From the NCBI GenBank assembly GCA_028023455.1, contig JAQFVV010012477.1, positions 5,262,751 to 5,326,750 on the forward strand: a DNA stretch of 64,000 nucleotides, written 5' to 3'. How positions within the stretch are numbered: position 1 is the stretch's first letter; the number at the start of each line of letters is the position of its first letter. Shown here piece by piece: positions 50,117-61,910 of the stretch. The DNA comes from Epiperipatus broadwayi (taxonomy: Eukaryota > Onychophora > Udeonychophora > Euonychophora > Peripatidae). Both the position numbers and the translations under genes were made by a program. The notes below the pieces were generated by a model. The model was not told the DNA's origin. It saw only the letters and a program-made list of their open reading frames with translations, and did no database searches.

Positions 50117-51890
50117 TTATATGGCTATATGTAATGTATATTTTTGAAAAGAAAAAATGATTGAGTCGTGATTAGAAACAGAAGTAAATGGATTTATTCA
50201 TAGTCAGTTCTAATTAACTACTGGCCAGTTCTCCAACTATTCTTTACTAGTCTGAAAAATTATAAATCACAATGTGATTAAATGCTTACCAGTCAGAAAT
50301 TGGTGTGTAGTAATTAATGCTTTTTCTATGGAAAGGTATTAGAGATACTTTTGACTATCAGTGAGCTATTTAAATACTGTTTTATCTTTTTACATTTATT
50401 TGTAAAGTTGGATAAATTAGTAATGTCATTAGTTTTCTGTTTAAATACATAATACAGGATTATGTCCCTTGTATTTCACTGATTATTTTTTTTAATAATT
50501 AATTATTAAGTAAAAGCTGAGACAACCTTTAAATAGTCCACATCATGACAAAGATTTCTTCAGCCTTCCCTCTAATAACAAGAAAAATGTATTTCTCACC
50601 AAACTTGCCGTTGGCTGAGTGGTGAAGATTTGAGTATTATACATTCCAACTAGGTCTAGCCAAATACACATTCATCAATTAAAATTGGATAATAATCTGC
50701 ATTGGCTATTAATGATCTGTGTGATATAAAAATTCTAACTTAATTAAAACCTGATAAAGTTTTAAAATTTTATCCCAAATCATTGATGCCATGTAAAATG
50801 GTTGCACATTACTTTATTAAAGCCTGTTATATACTATTTAATAAATCTTAATGTTATATTTAACTAAATAGTGATCTCTACATGCATCATACTAGATACT
50901 AAATATGCACAAAAACATTAAACACAAAATTTTAATATATTTTTAATATGATTGTCACATTTCATCTTGAATATCCTTCTGACATTAATTTTAACAAAGC
51001 TTGCAATAACCATGTCATTTTATAATTTCCAGATCAAATTATAAATACACAATAAATATAAAATTTTTGATGTAGTTATAAAAGAAATAGTTTCTGCTTT
51101 CATATCTTAACAAACTAAACATCATGTGACTTTTTCCATTCACATTCAGCAGATGCTTTTAGAAGCAGCAATTCTTTCACTTTACACCTAACACTCATTT
51201 TTAGCTTTTTTATAATATCAAAGTAAAAGTTTAAAATTAAAAAACACATTAGTTTTGAACCCAAGCCAACTTGTCTGTATATTTATATCAATTTGATGTT
51301 AAGCTAGTAACTGTATATTTTATGATTAAAGCATTGTGTTGATTGTAGATACAATGTTACATCTCGTCAAGATATCACATTGCCTTTTCTCCCTATGTTT
51401 AATATTTGCACTAAGAGCTATCTATTTTATAAGTTTAAATAATAAGTAATTAGTACATACTAGTAGTAAATTAATCTCTCAGACAAATTTCTGGCTATTG
51501 CTCATTGTAATTAAAAAGATTGGTATTTTATACTTAAAATTTTGTAAACATTTAGAAATGAAATAAAGTCACGTGTTATTTAGAGATGTGGTGAACATTA
51601 GAACACAACATCTGAATTTGGTTTTGTCTCTGTCATTTCTGATACTTGAATTATATGAAAATTCCTAAGCAATGAATTATTAATAAAATAAGAGAATTTG
51701 GACTTGTTGGATAAGGGATCACAGATATCACTTCTAATGCCTAAACTTCTCACGAATCGTCACTTATTTTGCTGAATATCAAAAAGATACACTCTTTGAT
51801 CAAAATCTTCTTTAATTCACAGAATTGGAAAATATTTAAATTTTTCCTCCAAAAGTAGAGATGTTTCTTCATCCCTTGTATATGCATTAA
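50117..51890. other. Anonymous intergenic sequence
   Basis: 50610-50680 has TTGGCTGAGTGGTGAAGAT, which could be a pol III A box; 51590-51760 carries weak family C similarity in reverse. No gene was found. Confidence 0.4.
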
Positions 51891-51894
51891 ATGG

Positions 51895-52260
51895 ATTATG
51901 CTCTGTACATGAGAGATTAGATTACCTTTAGGTCAACATGGGTGTGATGAGAATCTTGGCCTCAGGGTGGCCCTTAAGAATTCCATCATTAGATTTTCAA
52001 ATGGATGGACAGGAATGTGGAGTGGATCGAAGCCTGTCCATTAAAGTATGAAGATTGGCTATCTTAATATATATCTGAGCACTTATTGCATATATGTGTA
52101 GAGATGATAATCTGGACCAACTGATGATTGCTGGTTTAGCATGAAATACATATATTGGTGATTATTTATCATTTTGACATATATGTGTTCAAGTGTATCA
52201 GTATTATGAGTTGAAGTGGAGAGTGGTGGGTCAAGTGAGGGTCTGTGCTCATATGCCCTA
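51895..52260 (+). repeat. Family B dispersed repeat, plus copy
   Basis: Blocks in order are CAACATGGGTGTGATGAGAA, AAGATTGGCTATCTTAATAT, CTGAGCACTTATTGCATATA, AATCTGGACCAACTGATGAT and GTGTATCAGTATTATGAG. Closely parallel to 7392-7760. Confidence 0.7.
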
Positions 52261-52848
52261 TATATTTCCAAACTTTTGTAACAAAAAAAAATGATATTAA
52301 GGATAATGTAGCATTTTTATATGAATTGTTGACATTGCAGACAACATATAGAGGATCAAAAGAAATGGTAGATTTTATAAGATCGTAAAATAAGGAAAAT
52401 AGGTTAAGATTAAAAGAATAAAGAAAGTTTAAATTACTATAAAAGCAGTAAGAGATATAATGATAAAAGATAATAAGTAATATATCTTTTAAATACTCTA
52501 CTGAAGGGTAGTCATATTTTTAACTCCCTTTTATAAAGGAATAAAGAAAAAAGTAACAATTTCATCATTCTTCATAATTATCATTATAAGAATTCAAAAT
52601 ATTACATTGAAATATTGGGATGATGTAGTGGAGTAGGACAGGTATGATAAAGTGATGAGATTATTGGTTAGGTGCAAGAAATGATAGAGCTTCAGGAAAT
52701 ATGTTTTTGTAAAGAAATTAGCATGCAAATAATAAACACTTTAAAAAATTATAAGGGAAAGATTTACACAGAAATTTCTTGTTAAAAATGAGTTTCAGTT
52801 AGATTATGCTAGTTAGATAGTAGATTTACAACCCCTATTGAGATGGTA
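52261..52848. other. Anonymous sequence before the LTR element
   Basis: A+T-rich without recognisable features. Confidence 0.35.
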
Positions 52849-53548
52849 TGTGCACTGTATATATGCATATTTACAATTATGTAAATAAAGATATTACTTG
52901 AGTTGTGTCTATTGTATAGACATTACTTTGTATTGTTTCTCAAGGAAAAATAGGTTACTTTATTGTTAAAGAATTTAAATAGTCATTTATATATAAAAGA
53001 GATGACCTGAAAGAGCAAGGTAGATCTGGGAAGAGAATAGAGAGAATGGTCAGAGAGTTTTTTTTTTTAAAGTGTCACAGCATTGGCCGGGATTGAACCT
53101 GCAACCCAGGCAACTGCCTGCAAGTGCTGTAAAGGCTGCAATCAGTCAAACTACCAAGAGTTAATTAATGTATTTCTCGAAAGGGAGAAAATGACAGTGT
53201 TAAAGTGCAATTAGTATATGTAATTGTGAAATGGTCAAAACTAAGAGTGAAAGAAACTCATTTATAGACTTTTAATTATAACTGTAAATAAACTTTAATG
53301 TTAATGAACTATATAGTTATTTGCAGTGTATAAAATAAAGTATTTTCACACACAAAACTTATTCTAACTTAATCCCAAAGTTAAAGAATAATTATTGTCA
53401 TTGTATTATTGCTTATTATTATTTGTCTTATGCATTTTATTTATAGTCTCAGCACAGAGAAATAAACATGTTGTAATATATTTTTGTCTGTGTTGATTTG
53501 TTTACTTTCACTGACATGGTTGAGATTAGATCCCCCATGTACGCAACA
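52849..53548 (+). repeat. 5' LTR of a Ty3/gypsy element
   Basis: Begins TGTGCACTGTATATATGC and is alignable over its length with 56149-57194 (shared blocks include TTTGTATTGTTTCTC, GAGTTAATTAATGTATTTCT, AATTGTGAAATGGTCAAAAC and TTATTCTAACTTAATCCCAA). Homology ends near CGCAACA at 53548. AATAAACATG near 53460 could serve as poly(A) signal. A SINE-like piece is present at 53065-53160 that the other LTR lacks. Confidence 0.8.
53065..53160 (-). repeat. tRNA-like SINE fragment inside the 5' LTR
   Basis: On the minus strand GGGTTGCAGGTTCAATCCCG is a strong B box; upstream TTTGACTGATTGCAGCC may be a degraded A box. The + strand starts with a T run (a minus-strand poly(A) tail). The 3' LTR lacks it, so it came after the retrotransposon. 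Confidence 0.6.
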
Positions 53549-56148
53549 GATAGCTGTAGTTGTAAGCTTGTAAAAAACCCATGCAAACAGTGGTGAATAT
53601 AGAATGGCACATTCATAAACACAAGAATTCTGCAGTCAACAGTTTATGAAAAATCTGTGCAAATACAAGATGAATTCAGTTTATGAAGAACCTGTGCAAA
53701 CAATGGTGAATAGAGAAATGTGCAGTTATAAAGTTAAACACAAAATAACTACCTATAACAATGTCAATTTTCATTCAAAATTTTCAAGGATTTGATATTA
53801 ACAATTCTCTATCATGGAATATAAACATTGAACATACTGATAGTTATATGAGGATAAATCAAGTGGGAGAGGATAATGTTAAAGTTTCAACTTTGTTTTT
53901 TTTTTTTTGCCAGCAATGATGTTTTGCAAATAAAAAAACAATTACTTGATCTGAAAATTCCTAAAAATATACCAATAGAAAATTTTAATGCATATTTTCA
54001 GCCACAAAAACAAAGAAAATGGCTCATTTGCATTTCAGAATAAGAAAATAATTATCTCATTAGCATTATCAAAATTACAACCTAGTGTTGTGAACATTAG
54101 CTAGAAAATGCGAATTAATGTCATATACGTCTAGATAAATTATTATACAGGATGTTAGACCACAACCTTAGAAAAAATAAATGGACTTACATAGAGGCCA
54201 AACTTTCCATACAGAAGAGCTACTCAGTGCAAGACAGAGAAATCAATGGATGCAGGAAGGTTTGCACATAAAACCCCTATCTAATGCCTATGGCTCGTAC
54301 TGAGTGGCGTTACTGTACGGAGAGTTCTGCTTCTATGAAAAACAGCTTGTGTAAGCATAAAGAATGAAGTTAATGTGAAGTGGACTTAATGTATAGGATG
54401 GCTATTGCAACATTTATAGTGAATGAGGTAGTAATTGAAAATACTTTGGAATTTCAAACAGTGTCAAACAAATTGAAAAATTCAACAAGCATAGATAGAA
54501 CTAAAATGGATGAATCACCTAAAAATTATTAAGGAATAAAGTAACTTGTTGTTGTGTAGTAAAAGGGCATGCAAAGAAATTGTACAAATTTAAATTAAGT
54601 GTTTGTGGGCTTGAAAGTGTAAGAAAAAGAATAATAGCATAAATGACAAGCCATGCTTAGCCTTTAAATTAAGGGAAGATGGAGCTTGTAGAAATGTAGA
54701 AATAAAGATGTTAAATGATTTAGATAATGGCTGAAACATTTGTGGTAATAAAGTCAATATGGAAGTTGACAATGGTACTGGATAATCTATTCTAATTCTT
54801 AAGGAATGCAATAAAATCAATGCTAAATGCAAAAAAAGAGTGAATTGGAAAAGATTGACATATTGAACACAAATGTGAATGAAAACAAAATACACACTTG
54901 TGGTAAAGTTTTAGTTCCATTGAAGGCAAACAACAAATTGAGAGTATTACTGTTCTTTATTGTAAAGAGAGACACCAGTCCATTGCTTGACTGAATATAG
55001 TTTAGACCTTTTGAAAAAAATGAAAAATCAAAGGCATTGTAAATCAGGGGGAAAATCTGAACCAGTAAGCATAAAAGGGATGTGAGGAATATTTTTACTA
55101 TGCATATGGCAAAAACCTTGGAGCAATTGCTAATCCACAGCTGAGTTACCAAAGGTAATTTGCAAACTGTGGATAGAGGTTAAGAAATTGTAGATTTTTC
55201 TGGATCCATGAATGGATATTTATTTATTTAATAATAGTAGATTCAAATTTTTGATGGACTGAATATAAGATTTTAAAACATCAAGTATTGGATGTACTCA
55301 CAAGACCTACAGGAAGTGTTTGCTTTTCATGGCTATTCTGAGATCCTCATATTTGATAACGCAAAGTATTTACTTCTGATTTTGAAAACTATTTGGCAGA
55401 TAAAGGATTATCTTATTCCACTCTACTACCCGGCCTTTAATGGACTTTTGGAAAAGTTAGCTCAAAGTTAAAATCTGCTTAAGAAAAATAAAAGTTACAG
55501 ATGTGAAATGTACACTTATAGAAATTATGTTCTACCAACATTTTATCCTGAGTGCTTCAAATATTAAAACGCCTGCAGAGCTGGTATTTGAAAATAAATA
55601 TTATATGCATTTATAAAAACTATTACCATCTAAAAAGGGAACAAAAAAGGATTTCCAATGAAGAAATAATACAAACTTCCCTATATTTCAGGCTGGTGAA
55701 GCAGTATGGATTAGAGATTCAATAAAAAAGAAATGAATCCCAGGTAATAAAGCACAAGTTGTATCTAAACATATAAGAGTGACTCAGCTCAAAGATGGAT
55801 TATATGTCAGAAGACATATAAATCACTTATGCAAGCATTTCTCTGCTATGTCAATTGTGTTGAATAGTAAATCTGCAACAGCCAATCCCAAAATGGAAAT
55901 TACAATTAATGAAAAGTGTGACAATACTTCATCAATTGAGAAGAACAATGAACTATCCATTGAAACATGATATTGAAACTGATGTCAAAGTGAATGAAGA
56001 GGTTGTTGATATAAGAAGTGATGATAGATCATTACAATCTGAAGAATCAACTGATGTAAATACAAATTGAAATAAATCTACTCCAAGATATCAGAGGAAT
56101 CAAAGAAAGCCTGACAAATTTAGAGATTATTTTCTGGAGTGAGAGAAG
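53549..56148 (+). pseudogene. Ty3/gypsy internal region: gag, protease and integrase remains
   Basis: Gag-like remains lie at about 53840-54060 (NDVLQIKKQLLDLKIP). A protease trace follows at about 54755-54800 as MEVDNGTG, the equivalent of the active-site DTG with Asn-Gly in place of Thr-Gly. Integrase remains at 55330-55480 include IFDNAKYFTSDFENYLADKG (core motif with D and the F/TS pattern), and 55690-56145 encodes the integrase C-terminal part and polyprotein tail with VTQLKDGLYVRRHINHL and TPRYQRNQRKPDKF. Where RT and RNase H should lie, between about 54990 and 55230, there is not enough DNA, so they were deleted. A family A element (54190-54380) is inserted in gag-pol. The purine tract GGAGTGAGAGAAG at 56136-56148 is the polypurine tract directly before the 3' LTR. 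Confidence 0.8.
54190..54380 (-). repeat. Family A element inserted in the gypsy internal region
   Basis: Contains AAACTTTCCATACAG, CTCAGTGCAAGACAGAG and the partner GGCTCGTACTGAGTGGCG, CGGAGAGTTCTGC, then AACAGCTTGTGTAAGCATAA. TGGACTTA at 54182-54189 and 54381-54388 is a candidate direct repeat. Confidence 0.7.
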
Positions 56149-57194
56149 TGTGCACTGTCTGTAAACAAATTTATAATTATGTAAATAAAGCTATGACTTG
56201 AGCTGTGTAAATTGTATAAAGAGTACTTTGTATTGTTTCTCCTGGAAAGTACATCATTCTAGAAAAGATTATTGTTAAAGAATTTGAATATTAATTTTAT
56301 GTAAATTAGCATAGCTAATAGAGAGATGAACTGAAAGAGGAAGACATATCTGGGGAGAAAATAGTTGGAGAATCAGTGCAGTAAAAGACTCAGTCAGTCA
56401 AGCAGAACAGAGAGCTGCTGAGAGTTAATTAATATATTTCTTGAAAGGGAGAAATGACAGTGCTAAAGTGCAAGTAGTATATGTAATTGTGAAATGGTCA
56501 AAACTAAGAGTGAAAAAAACTCATTTATAGACTTTCAATTATAAGCATAAACAAACTTTAATGTTAATGAATTGTATAGTTAAACTATTACACATCACAT
56601 GATCATCATTCTTTATGCTTACCCAAGCTGTTTAATCAGAGGCTAAACTCTCCACATGTTAGTACCACTCAGTGCAAGTCAGAGCAATCAATAGATGCAG
56701 GAACAGTTATAGTTAGCTAATAAGGTAAAAGGTGGTTGCTGGAGGATTGCGTTAGATCCTAAGATCTAGGTGCAGTGCTCTCATATCCAAGGCTCCTCAC
56801 TGATGGAAACCATAAGATAGAATCTAGTCTGAGGATACCGGATGAGTAGGCACTAAATAGAGATTTTATACATAAATTTTTCTGCATCCATTCATTACTG
56901 TGGCTTGCACTGAGTGGTGCTACTGTATGGAGGGTTTAGCCTCTGAGTAATTGTATAGTTATTTGCAGTCTGTGAAATAAAATATTTTCTCACACAAAAC
57001 TTATTCTAACTTAATCCCAAAGTTAAGGAATAATTCCTGTGATTATATTATTACTTATTTTTATTTGTTTTATGTGTTTTATTTATAGTCTCAGCTCAGA
57101 GAAATAAACTTGTAGAAACATATTTTTGCCTTTGTGTTGATTTGTTTATTTTTATTGACACAGCTGGGATTAGATACCTGCCACGTACTCAGCA
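56149..57194 (+). repeat. 3' LTR of the Ty3/gypsy element, interrupted
   Basis: Begins TGTGCACTGTCTGTAAAC right after the polypurine tract and ends near CTCAGCA at 57194. Subtracting the family A insert (56583-56948 plus one 13-bp duplicate) leaves about 670 bp, matching the 5' LTR. Visible differences between the LTRs are numerous, so the element is old. No clear target duplication was seen outside the LTRs. Confidence 0.8.
56583..56948 (+). repeat. Family A foldback element inside the 3' LTR, 13-bp direct repeats
   Basis: AATTGTATAGTTA stands at 56570-56582 and again at 56949-56961; the uninterrupted 5' LTR has only one equivalent (AACTATATAGTTA), which proves that this is an insertion. 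The element begins AACTATTACACATCACATGA and ends GGGTTTAGCCTCTGAGT. The arms are TCTCCACATGTTAGTACC with its partner GGTGCTACTGTATGGAGG. The core has TCCTAAGATCTAGGTGCAGT. Confidence 0.9.
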
Positions 57195-57344
57195 GATGCT
57201 AATGTTCAGGAATTGATGCAAATTCATATAGAAATTAAGTTTTTTAAAAATATATAAACATTGAGAGAAGAAAGAAAGAGTCAGCTAATTAATAAAAGAA
57301 AAAAAAATCTTATCTGAATAGAAAATTTAAAACAGGAAAAACTC

Positions 57345-57455
57345 ACTATACATATGCCACACACAGTGAGCTAGAGTAATATAGTGAGTTTTGCCTGTTT
57401 TAACAACAGTTATACACAAGCATAAGAGGTGGTGGTCATGTGATGTTTATTGACT
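57345..57455 (-). repeat. Family A fragment
   Basis: AAAACTCACTATACATATGC pairs with TATAGTGAGTTTTGCC, followed by CAGTTATACACAAGCATAAG and GTCATGTGATGTTTATTG. A shortened copy. Confidence 0.6.
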
Positions 57456-57469
57456 TAATAAAAAATTTA

Positions 57470-58510
57470 CTGATAAGTGGTTTCTTTTTTGTACCAGTTA
57501 TCTTTGCTACAGTGTATCAGTTAACATTCTGTTGATTTCATTTAAATCATAACCCTCTTCAAAATCTGTTAAAATTTTAAAATGATTAGCAAATATTATT
57601 TAAATTCATTGGGAACTTTTTTAAGGTTAGGAGTATCAACTGTCAATATTGTTGTTCTTAATAATTTTTGTCTCTAGTTTCATATTAACATGTATTTTAT
57701 ATCTTACCAATTGATGAACATTTTCTGTGTTGAATTTATTAAGAACAATACATTCTTGAAATATATATTTTCTGTTCATCAAAATATAATTAAATCTTAC
57801 TATATCTTCATTTAGATGCTTCCATGTGCAGAATTTTTTTCAAAGAAATAATTCATAATATGGTTTTTCTTTTTCTCTGAATACCCCAAGTCTGTGCTAT
57901 CTTTCATTTCTATCACTATAACATAATTTACCTACAGCAGTGTCATCTTTTAATTATTTTAGTATTAAAGTCTACCATGACAATTTTAAAATGTTGTTTA
58001 GTCTGATCAAAAGTCTTTTGATAAATTCCCATCTTCGGTATCACAATGAGAACTTGTTGGTGCATAAACTTGAATTATCTACATTTAATATTTTTTATTA
58101 AGTTAAATAACTAATCTTGCCTCTCTGTCTGATACTCCATCAATGTCCACAATGTGTTGTTTTTTCATTTTTTATTTATAAGATCCTATTCCACTTGTGC
58201 TCCCAATACTTGCCAACTTCTTAAATCAATTGTCTCTTTACCTTTTTTTCCAAATTCACAAAATCCAACAATGACCCATTTGAAGGTCTTCCTATTCTTG
58301 CAATCTTCATTTGAAAGTGATTAGTCCCTAAAAAAATTATCATTACAGTCTGGGTACACAATTAAAGTATTCTTAGCACTCTCAGCTTTACTGCCAATTG
58401 CTTTGCTGCCTTATCTGATAACTTTACAGCCTTCTCGGAATAAGGGACATAATTTAATTTTTATCGCTTATGTTTGTAAATTCACACATTCGTTCAATAT
58501 GCATTAAAGA
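57470..58510 (-). mobile_element. RTE-like LINE endonuclease relic, minus strand
   Basis: On the minus strand, in order: TFKWVIVGFCEFGKKGK (about 58245-58295), YAPT-region remains, HFKIVMVDFNTKI (about 57955-57995, the catalytic MGDFN block with G replaced by V), KPYYELFL and KKFCTWKHLN, then RFNYILMNRKYIF (the EIDYI block), LNKFNTE and LVRYKIHVNMKLE (the SDHR-LV block, with SDH lost). This is the second half of the APE-type endonuclease domain of the RTE-like family seen elsewhere in the window. Stops break it repeatedly. It probably continues weakly toward 57480 as the linker. Confidence 0.75.
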
Positions 58511-59430
58511 AAACTCAGTTGATATTTTGGTTATGAACTATCAAGCAACCGAGAAGAAAGACCATAGTGTTTCTTGATCTTAAATTTCAGAGATTTAAAA
58601 GCAATAAAATCACTATGCTGAATAATGGGTGTTTTTTGAGCAGCCATCCATGTTCATATACTATCTAAGTAATAATACAGCAATAATAACGGTAGCAACG
58701 TGAACGTATGGAATGGACATTAGGAATTTGTCTTTCTTGGTTCTTTTAAGTTGTCAAAAAGAAATCAAAAGATATCCTTCTATATCCATTTAAACAGCAC
58801 AGAAACATTTATCAGATAAATCAGTCTTATTTCTGATATCTAAATAAATGTAGTGTTTATATATACATAACTGCATATTTAAAAATGGTTTTTATATAAA
58901 AGTAATTATTTTTAAAGAAATCATTGCACTGCTTTGTTATTTTAAAGTCAGATATATAATTATTTTTAAAATTTATGATTAAAATTGTGAAATTATATAT
59001 AGCTGCAAGGTGATATTTTCTTGCATTTAATATACTTATAAACAAATTACATTGTCTAATCTTATTAAATTAATATTTATCTGTAGGTCAAAATTTCTAA
59101 AATGTCATATTGTTATTTAAGTATTTATAGGTTTTTGTTTTGTGTGCTGTACAGATTATATTAACATTCTGAAAATTTATCTGACCTTTAAGAAGATTAA
59201 AAAAAAAATCTTCTAATTCTCTTATAGAAATTCAATCTAATATATAGCATATGTTTTTAAAAATTGGGAAGATAATATTTTAATTAAAGCAATATTTAAA
59301 ATATCAATGTATTATTAGCATTTTTATTTAAGTTCAAGAGTATACTCTTAAAGAATAATTTATTAAGGTAGTATAATTATAGTGTGAAAGTTACATATTG
59401 AAATTGATTGGTATATTAATTGCTTGGGTA
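58511..59430. other. Anonymous intergenic sequence
   Basis: A+T-rich; the 62-codon open frame 58857-59045 (minus) is Asn/Ile/Phe-rich and treated as chance. Confidence 0.4.
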
Positions 59431-59451
59431 AAGTCCAAGAGCCTTGTGGAT

Positions 59452-59691
59452 AAACCACTAAACATCACATGATCATCATTTCTTATACTAGCACATAATT
59501 GTTGTAAACAAAGGCAAAACTCTCCATACAGTAGAGCCATCCTGTGCTAACCACCCAAGCCAGAAACTGGTTTGGGGATATTGGATGAGTAGGCCCTAGA
59601 TAGGGATTTTCTGCACAAGCCTTCTGGCATTCATTGATTACTCTGGTTAGCACAGGGTGGCACTACTGTATGAAAAGTTTTGCCTTTGTTT
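59452..59691 (+). repeat. Family A foldback element, 240 bp with 12-bp direct repeats
   Basis: AGCCTTGTGGAT at 59440-59451 and 59692-59703 brackets the element. It begins AAACCACTAAACATCACATG and ends AGTTTTGCCTTTGTTT. Arms GCAAAACTCTCCATACAGTA and GCACTACTGTATGAAAAGTT pair; the core TTGGATGAGTAGGCCCTAGA is shared with the other copies. The 3' copy of the duplication abuts the minus-strand LINE below, so the target was probably LINE DNA or its edge. Confidence 0.88.
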
Positions 59692-59703
59692 AGCCTTGTG
59701 GAT

Positions 59704-61910
59704 GAATGTTCAGGTCATTGTTTGAGATAGTCTGTTAGTTGTGCATTTCAGAATAGTTTCCATGTTTCTTCAAAGACAAATCTGGTGACTAGTGTCTTGT
59801 CCCTTTCTTTAATCTTATTGGTTATTTGGCTAAAGAGATGGTCTTCATCTGGTTGAGGTAGGGTGTATTGCTTCTGGCACCTAACAAGCCAAATGGAGTA
59901 TGTTATAAACACTGATAGCCTAATGACAGGGATATCTCTTTCACATATGCATTGCTTGAGGTTTAAAATTTCATAGTAGTCAACCTTTGAGTTTTTTTAT
60001 ATATGAGGCTCTTAATATTTCCCAGACCTGTACATGTTTTAATAATATGGTCAAAGATTTCTTCCTGTTTGCCACAATTTGGATATATTGATTAAACTTT
60101 GGTTATGAATCTTTTATACCTGAGAAACCAATTGGTGGGCATAGTTTCTAGGTTGATTTTAATTATATAGTCTAGGTATTTCAGCTCCAGAGCCCAGTAT
60201 TTAAATAATGTGATGAGTCTTTGGTTTGTAGTCCAAGGTTTGGCTTAATAGTGTAAGTGCTCAGTTTTAAGATGCAGTGAACACCCCACATTTTAATTTT
60301 ACTTTGGAAAAGGTCTTCTGTATTGGTATTGTATTGTTTCAATGTTATTACTAATTAGTTTAGCCAGCATATTTTTTTAGGTGGAGGTCTGTCTGTTGGT
60401 TGTATTATATCTGTTATCTGGTTGTATCCATACTTCTGTATTAGATTGTAGATCAAGGAATGAGATTTTTGGTATAGTATGGTTGGAATGGAATGAGTGG
60501 CATTTCCATTTAATTTTTCATGCTGTTGCATATTTCTGATGATAATACAGACTGTATGACTTTTCAAAAAGATCCTTGAGCAAAATTTATCTCTTTCTTT
60601 AATGAATGATTTAGTTGCAGTCATTATTGGAAGGTAGTATGAGATTTTACTGAATATTTTCATTTTCTGTAGATCTACCTTACCTTAAAGGGACAGGTAG
60701 ACCTTGGACAGTGTTTGAGTGATGTTGTTTGTGGAATGCAGGATCTTAGTTTGCATTTCCTTGGACATTGCAGCCTGACATTTGAAGATACAGAACCCCA
60801 GCAACTTTTAAGTGTCAGCATGGAATCGAGATTTTATCTTTTTTCCAGACCAAATTGCCCATGTAGATGATTTTAGTTGTTTTATTTTTAATACTGTACA
60901 TCTTGGTAAATCTATCCAGCACTCCATATAGATTGTTGAGGTGCTTCTCTGATGGAAGAACAACCAAAATGTCATTCATGTAGGCTATTGACCTGACTGT
61001 TCTTTTTAATCTTGGAATGTAAACTCCAGGGAGATTATCTTCAATATCTTTGAGAAGGGAATTTATGTAGCAAGTGAAAAGGAGGGCACTGAGAGAGATA
61101 TGGAAGTATTTGGAATGAAACTATTAGTGTACATACCATTTAGAGATTTATGTATATCTCTATTGAATAGTAGGTTGTCTAGGATTTGTATAATTTCAGA
61201 GGATATATCAAGGTCCTCCTACATGTTTAATAATGTGAGGATATTGACTGAATGAAACACCTCCAATATATACAATTGGACAGCAATTGACTTGGACTTT
61301 CTTCTGGATCTTATGTAGTCCAGAAGTATTTTGTTTCTCCAATCGCTGTGAGCACCAAAGAGCCTTTCTTGGCATATTGGGAGGGTATGATGTGATTCAG
61401 AATCTTTTGTTGAATTTTGTCCTTGATTATAATTTTGATAAGAAGGGGTGACATAGATATTGGTCTTATGTTTGTTATATCTGTTGAGTCTTGATCCTTT
61501 TTGAACAACACCAAGGCAACTGGGTATAGGTTTTTAATAGTCCTTTGGCCTTTTGCAAGATGGTTTATCATACCCATCATTATGGGAACTGTAAAATTAC
61601 TAAGGTGAGAAATGAGGAACTTGGGTATCTCATGCATTCCTGGTTGTACACTGTCAGGAAGTGATGACAGCTTCTCTTTGATGTTGTGTTCTGTAATGCC
61701 GTATTCACCCAGGGTAGGATGTTGCATCCATTGGTGCTCTTCAGATGGGTTACCTTTTTGCAGCTTGTCTTTGTAGTAGAGCCTAATTTGTTCCAACATG
61801 TGTTGTCTAGTCACACTGGTGCCTCTATGTTTGATAATTATGGGAGTGTTCTGTTTCTTTTGAGTTCCCAGTGCCCATCTTAAATATCCCTTAGTCCAGC
61901 CCAACTTTAT
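59704..61910 (-). mobile_element. LINE reverse transcriptase relic with CCHC-like C-terminus, minus strand
   Basis: Reading the minus strand from 61904: an open frame of 197 codons (to 61311) carries PIIIKHRGTS, a helical linker, then LYPVALVLFKKDQDSTDITN and IRPISMSPL (RT motifs 1-2) and the QYAKKGSLVL block (motif 2a/3 region). After breaks, 61040-61110 gives LSALLFTCYINSLLKDIE (motif B side), 60960-60990 gives SIAYMNDILVVLP, where the catalytic box should be Y(A/M)DD, and 60880-60930 the thumb. The piece at 60021-60085 encodes YPNCGKQEEIFDHIIKTC, a C-x2-C-x8-H-x4-C zinc motif with its first Cys replaced by Tyr. This RT is clearly different from the RTE and jockey-like LINEs; the R2/NeSL or L1 side of the tree is possible. 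Catalytic loss and stops show it is dead. Confidence 0.8.

Noticed and set aside
54590-55152. Two minus-strand open frames (101 and 109 codons)
   Set aside because: They are antisense to the gypsy protease region and show no motif of their own.
61686-61883. 65-codon + strand open frame
   Set aside because: Antisense shadow of the LINE RT frame on the minus strand.
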